Assembly (NCBI GenBank): GCA_038238245.1
Contig: JBBRXX010000002.1
Coordinates: forward strand, 1 to 64,000
Reading direction: 5' to 3'
DNA length: 64,000 bases
Source of the DNA: DASQHW01 sp038238245
Lineage (GTDB): Bacteria; Actinomycetota; Acidimicrobiia; IMCC26256; PALSA-610
In this document: positions 50,612-58,983 of the stretch, in pieces
Layout of the letters: every line of letters starts with the position of its first letter
How positions within the stretch are numbered: position 1 is the stretch's first letter
The notes under the pieces: model-generated
The model's database searches: none
What the model was told of the DNA's origin: nothing
What the model saw: only the letters and a program-made list of their open reading frames with translations
Made by a program: the position numbers and the translations under genes

Positions 50612-52304
50612 CGAAGACTGCGGCGGTGTCACTGAAGCCGCCGCGCAGCACGTGGATCACGAGCTTCCATTTCCCTGTGATCGTGATCGGCAGGTTGTCC
50701 ACGAGGAAGTGATTGCCACCGGCTCTTCGCAGGTTGGCGGCGAATTTGTCGATGCCCTTCTCCGGGAGGCTGAGGTCACCGCTGATGTTGCGGATCACGA
50801 GATCGGTGCCGTCTGGTTTCAACGTGTACACGTGGATCGTGTTGAGCCCCGCTCGCGCCGGGTCGACGGTGACGTTGATCAGCATCTGATCGGCGCCGGT
50901 TCCGGCCTTGATGGAACCCGAGAAGAGCTTGGGCGCGACCGCACTGCGCGCCGGTACTGCATTGACGAGCAGGGCGGTAATCGCGAGGACGGCGATGCCG
51001 ACGAGTACCTCGCCACCGACCGATCGGCGGAGGCCGGCGACGGTCCGCTCGTCGATCGCGGCGATCGCGCTGTCGGGTGCCTCGAGCGGCGCGGCGCGTC
51101 TTTTTCGAACGATCCCGCGGCTGATCGCCGCGAGGCCGACGAGCCCGACGACGATCGCGACCTTCACGAGCAACAACTTCCCGTAGTCGGTCGACGTATA
51201 GCCCTTCACCGTGAACCCGACCTGGCGCCAGGCCGCGAACAGACCGGATGCCACGAGGACGATCACGCAGGTCGTCGCGATGAACGAGAAGCGGATGAGC
51301 GCGCGCCGCAAGCCGCCGCTGAACCCGCCGCCCAGCGCGGAAAAGAGAAACGCGACGAGGCCGCCGAACCAGATGCACATCGCGGCGACGTGCGCGGCGT
51401 CGATCGGCACGGCGAGCGCGGTGTGGTCGCCGGTCGATGCGTGCCCCGCGAGCCCTGGTGTCGCCGCCAAGGCGGCGCCGACGATCGCGACCCCGGCGAC
51501 CCACCACTCCGGGAGTGGCCGGGTCTCGTTCGCGCGTCGCTCGTACAGCAGGAACGGCAACGCGAGCACCAGGAACAGCAGGCGAAGCTCGGCGATGTGG
51601 CCGAAGCGCGTATCGAGAATGTCGCGGAACACTGACCACTTGACCGCGTCCCCGATCCCGGAGCCTTCGGCATAGGGGCCCTGCAACATCACCGCGCCGA
51701 CCGTGGTGACTGCGGTCAGGCCCCAGCCCACCCACATGAGCGTCCGGGTGCGCCGCGCCGCGCTCGTTCCCCGGGCGATCAGCACGAGGAACACGGCGCC
51801 GCCGATGAGCAGCGCCAAGCCGGTGAACACGAGAAAGCGCGTCGCGCCGAACAGCACACCGACGGCGCCGCTGCTGTTGACGGCCGCGGTGCCCGCCGCG
51901 CACGGGGTCGCGCCGGCGTTCGGGCCGGTACCGACACGGAAGTAGTACGCACCCTGCACGGGGTGCGAGTCCGCGGAGATGACGCGCCAGCGCACCACGT
52001 ACAGGCTCGGGGCGAGATCGGGCAGTGACGCCACGACGTCGCTGCTCTTGAGCCCGTGGTGCGGCGCACCGATCGTGACCCGCCCGCCCGAGCAGTTGAG
52101 CAGCTGGACCGAGCCGAGCGAGACCTCGACCGTCTCGCTGTAGGAAAGTGTCAGCTGGGCGGGGGCGCGGGCGACCGTCCCGTTGCTCGGAGGCGTCGTG
52201 TTCTGCAGGACTGCGTGAGCTCCCGCCGGAGCCGCGGACATCAACACGAACGCGCCCGCGAGCGCCGCTACGGCGAGGAGCCGAAGCAAGCGCCTCAGGC
52301 TCAT
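50595..52304 (-). CDS. CopC-CopD-YtkA fusion, copper transport protein
   Basis: The 569-residue protein has a signal peptide followed by AHAVLQNTTPPSNGTV, whose His would be N-terminal after cleavage: the CopC Cu(II) site. The second site is in RVISADSHPVQGAYYFRV. Residues 130-430 hold about eight helices with CopD (PF05425) features such as HVAAMCIWFGGLVAFLF and STDYGKLLLVKVAIV, and a C-terminal YtkA-like domain (from about 480, NTIHVYTLKPDGTDLVIRN). The order CopC, CopD, YtkA is common in actinobacteria and gives copper import into the cytoplasm or membrane. ATG at 52302-52304. Together with neighbours it suggests copper acquisition for cuproenzymes. Confidence 0.92.
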   Translation of the reverse strand: MSLRRLLRLLAVAALAGAFVLMSAAPAGAHAVLQNTTPPSNGTVARAPAQLTLSYSETVEVSLGSVQLLNCSGGRVTIGAPHHGLKSSDVVASLPDLAPSLYVVRWRVISADSHPVQGAYYFRVGTGPNAGATPCAAGTAAVNSSGAVGVLFGATRFLVFTGLALLIGGAVFLVLIARGTSAARRTRTLMWVGWGLTAVTTVGAVMLQGPYAEGSGIGDAVKWSVFRDILDTRFGHIAELRLLFLVLALPFLLYERRANETRPLPEWWVAGVAIVGAALAATPGLAGHASTGDHTALAVPIDAAHVAAMCIWFGGLVAFLFSALGGGFSGGLRRALIRFSFIATTCVIVLVASGLFAAWRQVGFTVKGYTSTDYGKLLLVKVAIVVGLVGLAAISRGIVRKRRAAPLEAPDSAIAAIDERTVAGLRRSVGGEVLVGIAVLAITALLVNAVPARSAVAPKLFSGSIKAGTGADQMLINVTVDPARAGLNTIHVYTLKPDGTDLVIRNISGDLSLPEKGIDKFAANLRRAGGNHFLVDNLPITITGKWKLVIHVLRGGFSDTAAVFDVPIR

Positions 52305-52392
52305 AGTGCGCCGAGACTACGACGTGTAAGCGCCCCGCACCCACGCGGCCCCGGTTCCGAACGGCCCGATCCGCGCTCTAGCGTTGCGAGGC

Positions 52393-53931
52393 ATGCGCAC
52401 GGTGCTCGCTCGTGTCGCGGTCCGTCTTGCGGCGGTGCTCGCCATGGCCTCGGCGTTGGCCGTCGCGACGGCCGCGCCGGCGTCCGCACACACGCTTTCG
52501 GGCCCGAAGCCGTCGAACTACCGGGCGCGCATCGTCTCGGTGACACCGGCCGCCCCGGGCGTGACCATCCGCGTCGTCGACCTCGGCGCCAAGCTCGAGC
52601 TCACCAATCGCAGCACTACCGACGTCATCGTGCTCGGCTACGAGGGCGAGCAGTACCGGCGCATCGGTCCGGGCGGGGTCTTCGAGAACCTGCATTCGAG
52701 CGCCACATACGTCAACCGATCGCTCAAGGGCGGCGTCATTCCCGACGGCGTCGACACGAATCCCGACGCGGTGCCGCAGTGGCGCAAGATCTCCGACGGC
52801 CACTCGGCTCGCTGGCACGACCATCGGGCGCACCGAATGCAACCGGGACTCCCGCCTCAGGTCGCGAGCGATCCCGGTGCCTTTCACCACGTCGGCGTCG
52901 ATCACGTCAAGTTCGTGCACGACGGTACGACGAGCGACGCCACGCTCGCCCTCGACTGGGTTCCGGGGCCGAGCGGCGTGCCGTGGATCCCCGTGATCGT
53001 CGTGTCGTTCCTGCTCGGCCTCGCGGCGGCCCTCATTGCGCGCTTGTGGCGGGCGCTGGCGTTGCTCGTCGGCGTCCTGGTGATCGTCGACGCCGCCCAC
53101 TCGATCGCGTACGAGATCGCGCGCCCGGGGAGCAATCTCACCAAGGCGGTGCAGTTCGTCGGCGGCACGTTCGTGTCGATCCTGGTCTGGCTCGCGGCCG
53201 TGCCGACGGTGATCGGACTGTGGCGCCGGCGGCCGGAGGCCCTGTACGGCGCGGTGTTCGTAGGTCTGATGATTGCACTCGTCGGTGGCGTGTCGGACCT
53301 GTCGTCACTGTGGCACTCGCAGCTGCCGACGGCGGGGCCGCATGCGTTGACGCGCCTCGAGGTCGCGCTCGTCCTCGGGATCGGTGGCGGTGCCGCGGTA
53401 GGTGCGCTCGCGCGGATCGCCTTCGCCGAACGAGCAACGCGGGCCGGTGCGGCCAAGGAGCGCGACACCGCCAAGTGGTTGTCGATGCTCGTCGTCGGAC
53501 TCGACGACGCGGAGCTGCGTCGGATCGCCGCCGAGCTCGACGTGGACGAGGTCCTCGCCGCCGCGCTCCCCGAGCTCGCCGCACGGTTGCAAGTGTCCCC
53601 GGACGTGGGAAACGGCGGCGCGCTCGTCCTCGACATCGCCGCCGACGACGAGAAACATCGTCACCCGTGGTCGATCGTCCGGCGGGACGGCAACCTCGTT
53701 GCGGTACCCGAGCGCGTGACGCCGGCCGTCGCCGAGCTCGCGGTCACGTTCCCGGTGATGTTGCAGCTGCTCGCCGGCGTGCTCACGCTCGAGACTGCGG
53801 TCGCGACCGGTCGGGTCGTGCCGGCGGGTGACGCCACCGTGGTTGCGCTGATGGCGCCCCACTTCGCCGAGCGCGGCGCGACCGCGCCTACGGCGGCGGG
53901 CCCTCCGAGCGATCGCGCGTCTGCTTCCTGA
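52393..53931 (+). CDS. Exported His-rich membrane protein of the copper cluster
   Basis: About 512 residues: a signal peptide (RVAVRLAAVLAMASALAVATAAPASA-H, ending with His), a beta-rich outside domain (about 35-190) with many His (HSARWHDHRAHRM, FHHVGVDHVKFVHDG), then four membrane helices (about 195-315) and a cytoplasmic end without a known motif. The His clusters and the place beside copC-copD and ycnI imply metal binding. I know of this arrangement in actinobacterial genomes but no function is established. ATG 52393 is used rather than the TTG three codons upstream. Its 3' end overlaps the convergent ycnI-like gene by 44 bases. Confidence 0.75.
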   Translation: MRTVLARVAVRLAAVLAMASALAVATAAPASAHTLSGPKPSNYRARIVSVTPAAPGVTIRVVDLGAKLELTNRSTTDVIVLGYEGEQYRRIGPGGVFENLHSSATYVNRSLKGGVIPDGVDTNPDAVPQWRKISDGHSARWHDHRAHRMQPGLPPQVASDPGAFHHVGVDHVKFVHDGTTSDATLALDWVPGPSGVPWIPVIVVSFLLGLAAALIARLWRALALLVGVLVIVDAAHSIAYEIARPGSNLTKAVQFVGGTFVSILVWLAAVPTVIGLWRRRPEALYGAVFVGLMIALVGGVSDLSSLWHSQLPTAGPHALTRLEVALVLGIGGGAAVGALARIAFAERATRAGAAKERDTAKWLSMLVVGLDDAELRRIAAELDVDEVLAAALPELAARLQVSPDVGNGGALVLDIAADDEKHRHPWSIVRRDGNLVAVPERVTPAVAELAVTFPVMLQLLAGVLTLETAVATGRVVPAGDATVVALMAPHFAERGATAPTAAGPPSDRASAS

Positions 53932-54537
53932 ACTCATCGAGCCGGTCCTGCAGCTCGCCTTCCCGTTCGCCTGCGCGGCGTGCTCGCAGCGCACGCCGGC
54001 CGAGCGCGATCGCCATCAGCACGCCGGCGGCCAGCAGCGCGATCCCCGCGATCGCCGTGCCCGACAGGCTCGTGCCGCTCGACGTCGACGGCGGCTTCAC
54101 GCCCGCGTACACCGTCGGCGCGTACCCGGGGCTCAGGCGTTGCGCGGGATCGGTGGTCGTCTTGGCGGTCACCTTGCCGTGCGCGTCCCGTTGCACGACG
54201 GTCATCGGATACGCGCCCCTGGCCGGGGCGGTGACCACGATCGCGAACGACGGACACGTGAACGGCGAGAACGCGGGGCCGCGGAACCGCAGCACCTGCC
54301 CGTCCCGCGTGAACGTCCATCCTTTGGGCGCGCCCGCATTCTCGAGGTGGAGCGCGGGCGGGACGTCGACCTCGACGTCGGGCGTGGCCTCGGACTCGAC
54401 GTGACGTACACGGGGACAGTGGACGAACGACCCACCGGGATCTGCGCCGCGTACGGGCAGATGTGCGCGTCGGCGCGCGCCGACCAGCCGCCCAATGTGA
54501 GCGTGACGCCGACCACGAGCACGCCGAGGCGTCCCAT
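53888..54537 (-). pseudogene. YcnI-like (DUF1775) copper protein, frameshifted
   Basis: The N-terminal part starts at ATG 54535-54537: MGRLGVLVVGVTLTLGG (signal peptide) then ADAHICPYAAQIPVGRSS and VPVYVT. The rest of the protein is in another frame: ESEATPDVEVDVPPALHL, KGWTFTRDGQVLRFRGPAF, then a membrane helix (TAIAGIALLAAGVLMAIAL). Together they match the DUF1775/YcnI layout. The shift is a missing base near 54400: if one G is restored in ACG-TCG, the text reads VYVTVESEATPDV without interruption. YcnI binds Cu(II) with an N-terminal His (here AHI). Either the gene is dead in this strain or one base was lost in assembly. Confidence 0.75.
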
Positions 54538-54622
54538 CGCATCGACGCTACCGGCGCGCCAACCCAGACCTACGCCGCAGACCCGATCGGCGCGCCCACC
54601 GCCAGCTCGGTAGCCTGATCGT

Positions 54623-55198
54623 GTGCGCACCCGAACACTCGCCATCTCGTGCGCCGTCCTCGCGCTGGTGCTCGGTGCGTGCGGCGGCGGAAGCTCCAAG
54701 GCGCAGCCGACTGCGACGACCCAGGGCGGTCAGACGCCCGGCACCGGCCACGTCGCCAAGGCCGCCGCCGCCGATCCGTCGGTGTCGGCGAAGATGGTGT
54801 GCGCGACCGAAGCGGTGAACGACATCACCCAGGTCATCGGCATCAAGACGACGTCGATCTCGAAGCCGACGTGGATCGACCAGGTCTACTCGTGCGACTA
54901 CGTGTATCCGGGCAACGCCCGGATGACGCTGAGGGTGAAGGAGCTTTCGAGCGTCGAGGAGACGACGGCGTACTACGACAGTCTCGCGGCGAAGCTCGGT
55001 AAGAAGCAGGACCTTCAGGGCCTCGGCCAAGGCGCGTTCTCGACGAAGAGCGGCTCGGTGGTGACCCGCAAGGACTACAAGGTGTTGCTCGTCGACACCA
55101 GCAAGCTGCCCGCGCAGTTCGGGGTGCCGCCGGACACCCGCGAGAACGACGCGATCAACGTGTCGTTCACGATCATGGAGTGCTGGGTCGGGGCCTGA
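54623..55198 (+). CDS. Lipoprotein, unknown function
   Basis: The 191-residue protein starts at GTG 54623 and has a lipoprotein signal (RTLAISCAVLALVLGAC). A low-complexity linker follows (SSKAQPTATTQGGQTPG), then a compact domain with three Cys (VCATEAVND, SCDYVYP, MECWVGA) and a beta-helical pattern. The Cys could form a disulfide plus one free thiol. Similar small lipoproteins of unknown role are frequent in actinobacteria. The only neighbours are the copper cluster upstream and an MFS gene that converges with it. Confidence 0.75.
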   Translation: MRTRTLAISCAVLALVLGACGGGSSKAQPTATTQGGQTPGTGHVAKAAAADPSVSAKMVCATEAVNDITQVIGIKTTSISKPTWIDQVYSCDYVYPGNARMTLRVKELSSVEETTAYYDSLAAKLGKKQDLQGLGQGAFSTKSGSVVTRKDYKVLLVDTSKLPAQFGVPPDTRENDAINVSFTIMECWVGA

Positions 55199-55204
55199 GC
55201 CCCG

Positions 55205-56590
55205 TCAGTGTGAGGCGGACCCCGCGACGGTCCGCGGGAGACGAAGCGCGGCGGCGCTCGCCGAGATCGCGATGGCACCGCACAACGCGAATGCGATCGT
55301 GAGCGCGGAAGCCCTCGTCCATCCGAGCGCGTCCCCGGCTGCGACGATTGCGCCGGCCACGCCGGTGCCGAGCGCGATTCCCAGCACTTCGCACAGTTGC
55401 AGTGCCGCGGTGGCCATGCCTTCGCTTCCGGGTGTTGCCTCCCCCAGCACGATCAGCGACAACGGTGCATACGACAGTCCCATGCCGAGACCACCGAGGC
55501 CCCACGCAACGACGGCGACGACGATCGGCACCTCGACCTGGGCCGTGACGATCATGCCGGCGATGCCGCAGGCGATCACGAGCGCGCCCGTGCGCACGAA
55601 CGGGCGGGGACCGACCTTGTGCACTCGCCGTTCCTGCACCCACGCGCCGGCGGTCCACGTGAGCGTGGCGGCGGTGAGGCTGATGCCCGCGAGCGTCGCG
55701 CTCGCGCCTCGGAGCGACGTGAGCGTGAGGGTGACGTAGGCGTCGGTGCCGAAGAACGCGAACGTCAGGATGCCGCGGAGCGCGACCGCGGCGGGCAGAC
55801 CGTGCCGCAGCCGCAACGTGCCGTGCGGCATGAGCCGCGTGAACGCGCGAGCGCCGACGACGACACCCAGGACGACGAGCGGCACGCCGAGGACGAATGA
55901 CCGCGCGGAAGCGCCGCCGAGCACGAGTCCGGCGCCGAGCGCGACGAGGAGCGCTTCCGCGCGCCGGTCCGGTCCCGGGTCGCCCCCCGGCGCGCCGAGC
56001 ACACGCAGCGCGGGCGTCGTCATCGTGCCGGTGAACACCACCAACGGCAACAACCCGAGGAACACGTACCGCCAACCCAACGAGTCCGCAACCAGGCCGC
56101 TGATCGCCGGCCCGATCACGCCCGGGAGCACCCACGCGCTCGAGATCACCGCGAACATGCGCGGCTGCAGCGACGGCGGATACGCGCGACCGATGGCCAC
56201 GTACGCGACCGCGGGAATCGCGCCTGCGCCGAGACCCTGCACCGCGCGCGCGCCGACGAGAACCGCCATCGACGGCGCGCATCCGGCCGCGAGCAGTCCG
56301 GCCGCGAACAGCACGAGGCCGGCGACGAACGGCTTCGCGGGACCATCGCGGTCGGCCGCGCGGCCCGCCGCGACGATGCCGACGAGATTCCCCAGGAAGA
56401 ACGCGCTGAAGACCCAGCCGTAGAGGCCGATGCCGCCGAGGTCCTTGCTGACGTCGGGCAGGACGGTCGCGACCGCGAGCGCCTCGAAGCCGACGAGCGT
56501 GATCGTCGACACGAGGCCGAGTGTCAGCGCACGTCGCCCGGGCGCGAGGACACCGTCGACCTCGCGGTTCTGTCCGGCGTCGGTCCGCAC
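55205..56590 (-). CDS. MFS exporter (DHA-type)
   Basis: The 461-residue protein is a drug:H+ antiporter-like MFS protein: STITLVGFEALAVATVLPDVSKDLGG as first helix, LGNLVGIVAAGRAADRDG as the loop 2-3 motif A, GARAVQGLGAGAIPAVAYVAIGRAYPP as motif B-C region, SSAWVLPGVIGPAISGLVADSLGWRYVF, and about 12-14 helices. The start is uncertain: GTG 56588-56590 is used because the helix 1 region begins just behind; ATG farther upstream (56905) adds Arg-rich sequence and overlaps the next gene. Substrates are unknown. A palindrome and a TTGACA about 100 bases upstream suggest control by a TetR/MarR-type repressor encoded elsewhere. Confidence 0.85.
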   Translation of the reverse strand: MRTDAGQNREVDGVLAPGRRALTLGLVSTITLVGFEALAVATVLPDVSKDLGGIGLYGWVFSAFFLGNLVGIVAAGRAADRDGPAKPFVAGLVLFAAGLLAAGCAPSMAVLVGARAVQGLGAGAIPAVAYVAIGRAYPPSLQPRMFAVISSAWVLPGVIGPAISGLVADSLGWRYVFLGLLPLVVFTGTMTTPALRVLGAPGGDPGPDRRAEALLVALGAGLVLGGASARSFVLGVPLVVLGVVVGARAFTRLMPHGTLRLRHGLPAAVALRGILTFAFFGTDAYVTLTLTSLRGASATLAGISLTAATLTWTAGAWVQERRVHKVGPRPFVRTGALVIACGIAGMIVTAQVEVPIVVAVVAWGLGGLGMGLSYAPLSLIVLGEATPGSEGMATAALQLCEVLGIALGTGVAGAIVAAGDALGWTRASALTIAFALCGAIAISASAAALRLPRTVAGSASH

Positions 56591-56910
56591 CGACCAATCG
56601 TGCCCGCGCCGAGTGCTTTTCGCAAGAATCGACTTTCGAAATGGACGCCACTGTTCTCGTCCGCGGGACGCGCCTACGGTCGGGACGAATTGCCGATCGC
56701 CCGGTCGGCAATATGTCAAGAACGCGTACGAAGCCCGGCAAGTTCTCGCACGAGTGAGTACCGTCGATTCCGACGTCGGGACACGACGACACGGGACCTG
56801 GCGGTGTCCCAGCCCCACCGCCCAGACACCCGGCCACGCGTGGTCGGACGCCCGCCCACCTCGGCCAGCAGGGCCGCGGCGGACGTGGGCAGTCACAGGA
56901 GGCAAGTCAC
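56591..56910. other. Divergent intergenic region
   Basis: These 320 bases lie between the MFS gene (minus) and the flotillin gene (plus). They hold a perfect 8+8 palindrome (56689-56712), a TTGACA on the minus strand (56719-56714), and before 56911 the ribosome site AGGAGG. No other gene or RNA was seen. Confidence 0.5.
56689..56712. promoter_or_regulatory. Palindromic operator candidate, ATTGCCGA-N8-TCGGCAAT
   Basis: Perfect 8+8 inverted repeat with an 8-base spacer. On the minus strand it directly follows a TTGACA -35 (56719-56714), so it would overlap the spacer and -10 region of an MFS promoter. This is the usual position of a TetR- or MarR-family operator in front of an exporter gene. 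No regulator gene is adjacent; function is inferred. Confidence 0.5.
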
Positions 56911-58950
56911 GTGTCCCTCGTCATCATCGTCATCGCAGTCATCCTCGCCGCCTATGTGGTGTTGACCGTGCTGCTGTCGATCAACGTCATCGGTCCCACC
57001 CAGGTCGGGCTCGTCCAGAAGCGCTTCTCGCTGAAGAAACTGCCCGAGGACAACCCGATCGCGTTCCACGGTGAGGCCGGCTACCAGGCCGAGCTGCTCA
57101 CTCCTGGGCTCCGGTTCAAGCTGTGGCCCGTCTTCGGCGTGAAGAAGTTCCCGTGGGTGCAGATCCCGGCGGGCGAGATCGGCGTGGTCATCGCGCAAGT
57201 GGGTGCGCCACTGCCGATCGGCGCCAAGAGCGCCGAGTACAAGCCGGAATTCGAGAACTTCTCGCACCTCGCGAGCTTCATCGCCGACGGCGGCCAAAAG
57301 GGTGTGCAGCGTCCGGTGCTGCCCCCCGGCACGCTGCTGCCGATCCACCCGGTCGCGTTCTTGATCGTGACGTCGCGCAAGGTTTACGGCCAGCCCGTGT
57401 CACCGGACCTGTCCGAGCGGGCGCGCGCGACCGGCGGACTCCGGGCGGAATCGTTCGGGCTCACGCCGGAGCAGTTGCAGGTGGTGGTGATCGCGCCGCG
57501 CGGTCCCCAGGACATGATCGGCATCGTCACCACACTGGAGGGCCCGCCGCTGCCGTCGGGTGACATCGCGAGCCGGCTCGGTGGCTACGACGACATCGCG
57601 CACATGGAGCAGGCCACCGAGGCGACGCAGGACTCCGAGGTCATCGAGGTGTTGCTCGGCTCGAAGAACGACCTGCACAACAACTACCAGGACTTCCAGG
57701 AGTTCCTCACCGCGGGCGGTCACATCGGGTTGCAGCACGACCCACTGCTCTACGGCGCGTACCTGCTGAACCCCTTCCTCGTCCGCGTCGAGATGGTGCC
57801 GATGCTCGTCGTCAACCAGGGCGAGGTCGCGGTCATCAAGGCGTACGTCGGGCTGCCGACGCTCGACACCTCCGGTGCGGAGTTCAAGTTCGGCTCGATC
57901 GTGCGCCCCGGCCATCGTGGCATCTGGGCCGAGCCGTTGCGCACGGGCAAGTATCCGATCAACCCGCGCGTGTACGCGGCCGAGATCGTCCCGACGTCGA
58001 TCCTCACGCTCAACTGGGCCGAGGCGGTGTCGACCGCGCACAATCTCGACGCGCACCTGTCGCCGATCGAAGCCAAGAGCCGCGAGGGCTTCGTGTTCCG
58101 CATCGACCTCCAGGTACAGATCCACGTGCCCGACACACGTGCGCCGAAGGTGATCTCGATGGTCGGCACGATGCAGAACCTGGTGAACGAGGTGCTCCAG
58201 GCCGCCGTCGGCAACCACTTCCGCAACACGCTCCAAAGCTTGGAAGCTGTGCGCTTCATCGAGACCCGCGCCCAGGTGCAGGAGAGCGCGTACGAAGCGA
58301 TCACCGCATACCTCGCCGCGTACGACGTGGAGACGCGCGGCGTCTATATCCAAGACGTCGAGTTCCCGGCCGAGCTGGTGACGGTGCTCACCCAACGCGA
58401 GATCGCCAATCAGGAGAAGGCGACCTTCGCGGAGGAGGAGCGCGCCGAGATCGCCCGCATCGAGAAGGAGAAGGCGAAGGGCACCGCCGACATGCAGGCG
58501 CAGCTTGCACAGTCAGCCGTCGGCATCGGGATCAAGAACAACGAAGCGGAGGCGCGCGAAGCGCAAGCGCGTGGTGAGGCCGCATTCGTGAGGCTCACGG
58601 GTGAGGCGGAGGCGTCCAAGACCCAGGCGATCGGACTGGCCGAAGCCAAGGCCACCGAAGCGTTGGGGCTCGCCCGCGCCGCCGGCTACCGCGAGCAGAC
58701 CCAAGCGTTGGGTCAGACGGCCACCGCGTTGGTCGCGGTCGCGAACGCGGTCGCCGAGGGCCACCTCACGGTCGTGCCCGAAGTGCTCGTCGCCGGTGGC
58801 GGCGGTGCACTCGACGGCCTGGCCGCGACGCTGATGCGGACGCTCGGCACCAACGGTCAGGCTCCCAACGGCACCCCGCCGACCTCCGAGACGAAGGAGA
58901 CGAGGGAGACGAGGGAGACGAAGGAGGTGGAACCTCCGGCCAAGTCGTGA
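56911..58950 (+). CDS. Flotillin-like SPFH protein
   Basis: The 679-residue protein has an N-terminal membrane helix (LVIIVIAVILAAYVVLTVLLSINVI), an SPFH/band 7 region with INVIGPTQVGLVQKRFSLKKLPEDNPIAFHGEAGYQAELLTPGLRF, and a long coiled-coil flotillin-like helix from about 490 (REIANQEKATFAEEERAEIARIEKEKAKG). Flotillins organise membrane microdomains in bacteria. In several phyla flotillin is next to NfeD; no NfeD gene is present here. GTG start at 56911 follows AGGAGG. The extreme C terminus is a repeated Glu-Thr-Lys/Arg tail coded by a 9-base repeat. The protein is longer than most bacterial flotillins because of an insertion of about 180 residues between the first strands and the second half of the SPFH domain. 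Confidence 0.88.
   Translation: MSLVIIVIAVILAAYVVLTVLLSINVIGPTQVGLVQKRFSLKKLPEDNPIAFHGEAGYQAELLTPGLRFKLWPVFGVKKFPWVQIPAGEIGVVIAQVGAPLPIGAKSAEYKPEFENFSHLASFIADGGQKGVQRPVLPPGTLLPIHPVAFLIVTSRKVYGQPVSPDLSERARATGGLRAESFGLTPEQLQVVVIAPRGPQDMIGIVTTLEGPPLPSGDIASRLGGYDDIAHMEQATEATQDSEVIEVLLGSKNDLHNNYQDFQEFLTAGGHIGLQHDPLLYGAYLLNPFLVRVEMVPMLVVNQGEVAVIKAYVGLPTLDTSGAEFKFGSIVRPGHRGIWAEPLRTGKYPINPRVYAAEIVPTSILTLNWAEAVSTAHNLDAHLSPIEAKSREGFVFRIDLQVQIHVPDTRAPKVISMVGTMQNLVNEVLQAAVGNHFRNTLQSLEAVRFIETRAQVQESAYEAITAYLAAYDVETRGVYIQDVEFPAELVTVLTQREIANQEKATFAEEERAEIARIEKEKAKGTADMQAQLAQSAVGIGIKNNEAEAREAQARGEAAFVRLTGEAEASKTQAIGLAEAKATEALGLARAAGYREQTQALGQTATALVAVANAVAEGHLTVVPEVLVAGGGGALDGLAATLMRTLGTNGQAPNGTPPTSETKETRETRETKEVEPPAKS
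58888..58926. repeat. 9-base tandem repeat in the flotillin tail
   Basis: Four units of GAGACGARG in tandem encode Glu-Thr-Lys/Arg triplets at the flotillin C terminus. The units are nearly identical, so copy number may vary between strains without shifting the frame. Confidence 0.8.
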
Positions 58951-58983
58951 CGGGGCTGTCGATCTCGAGCGATCAGCCGATGG

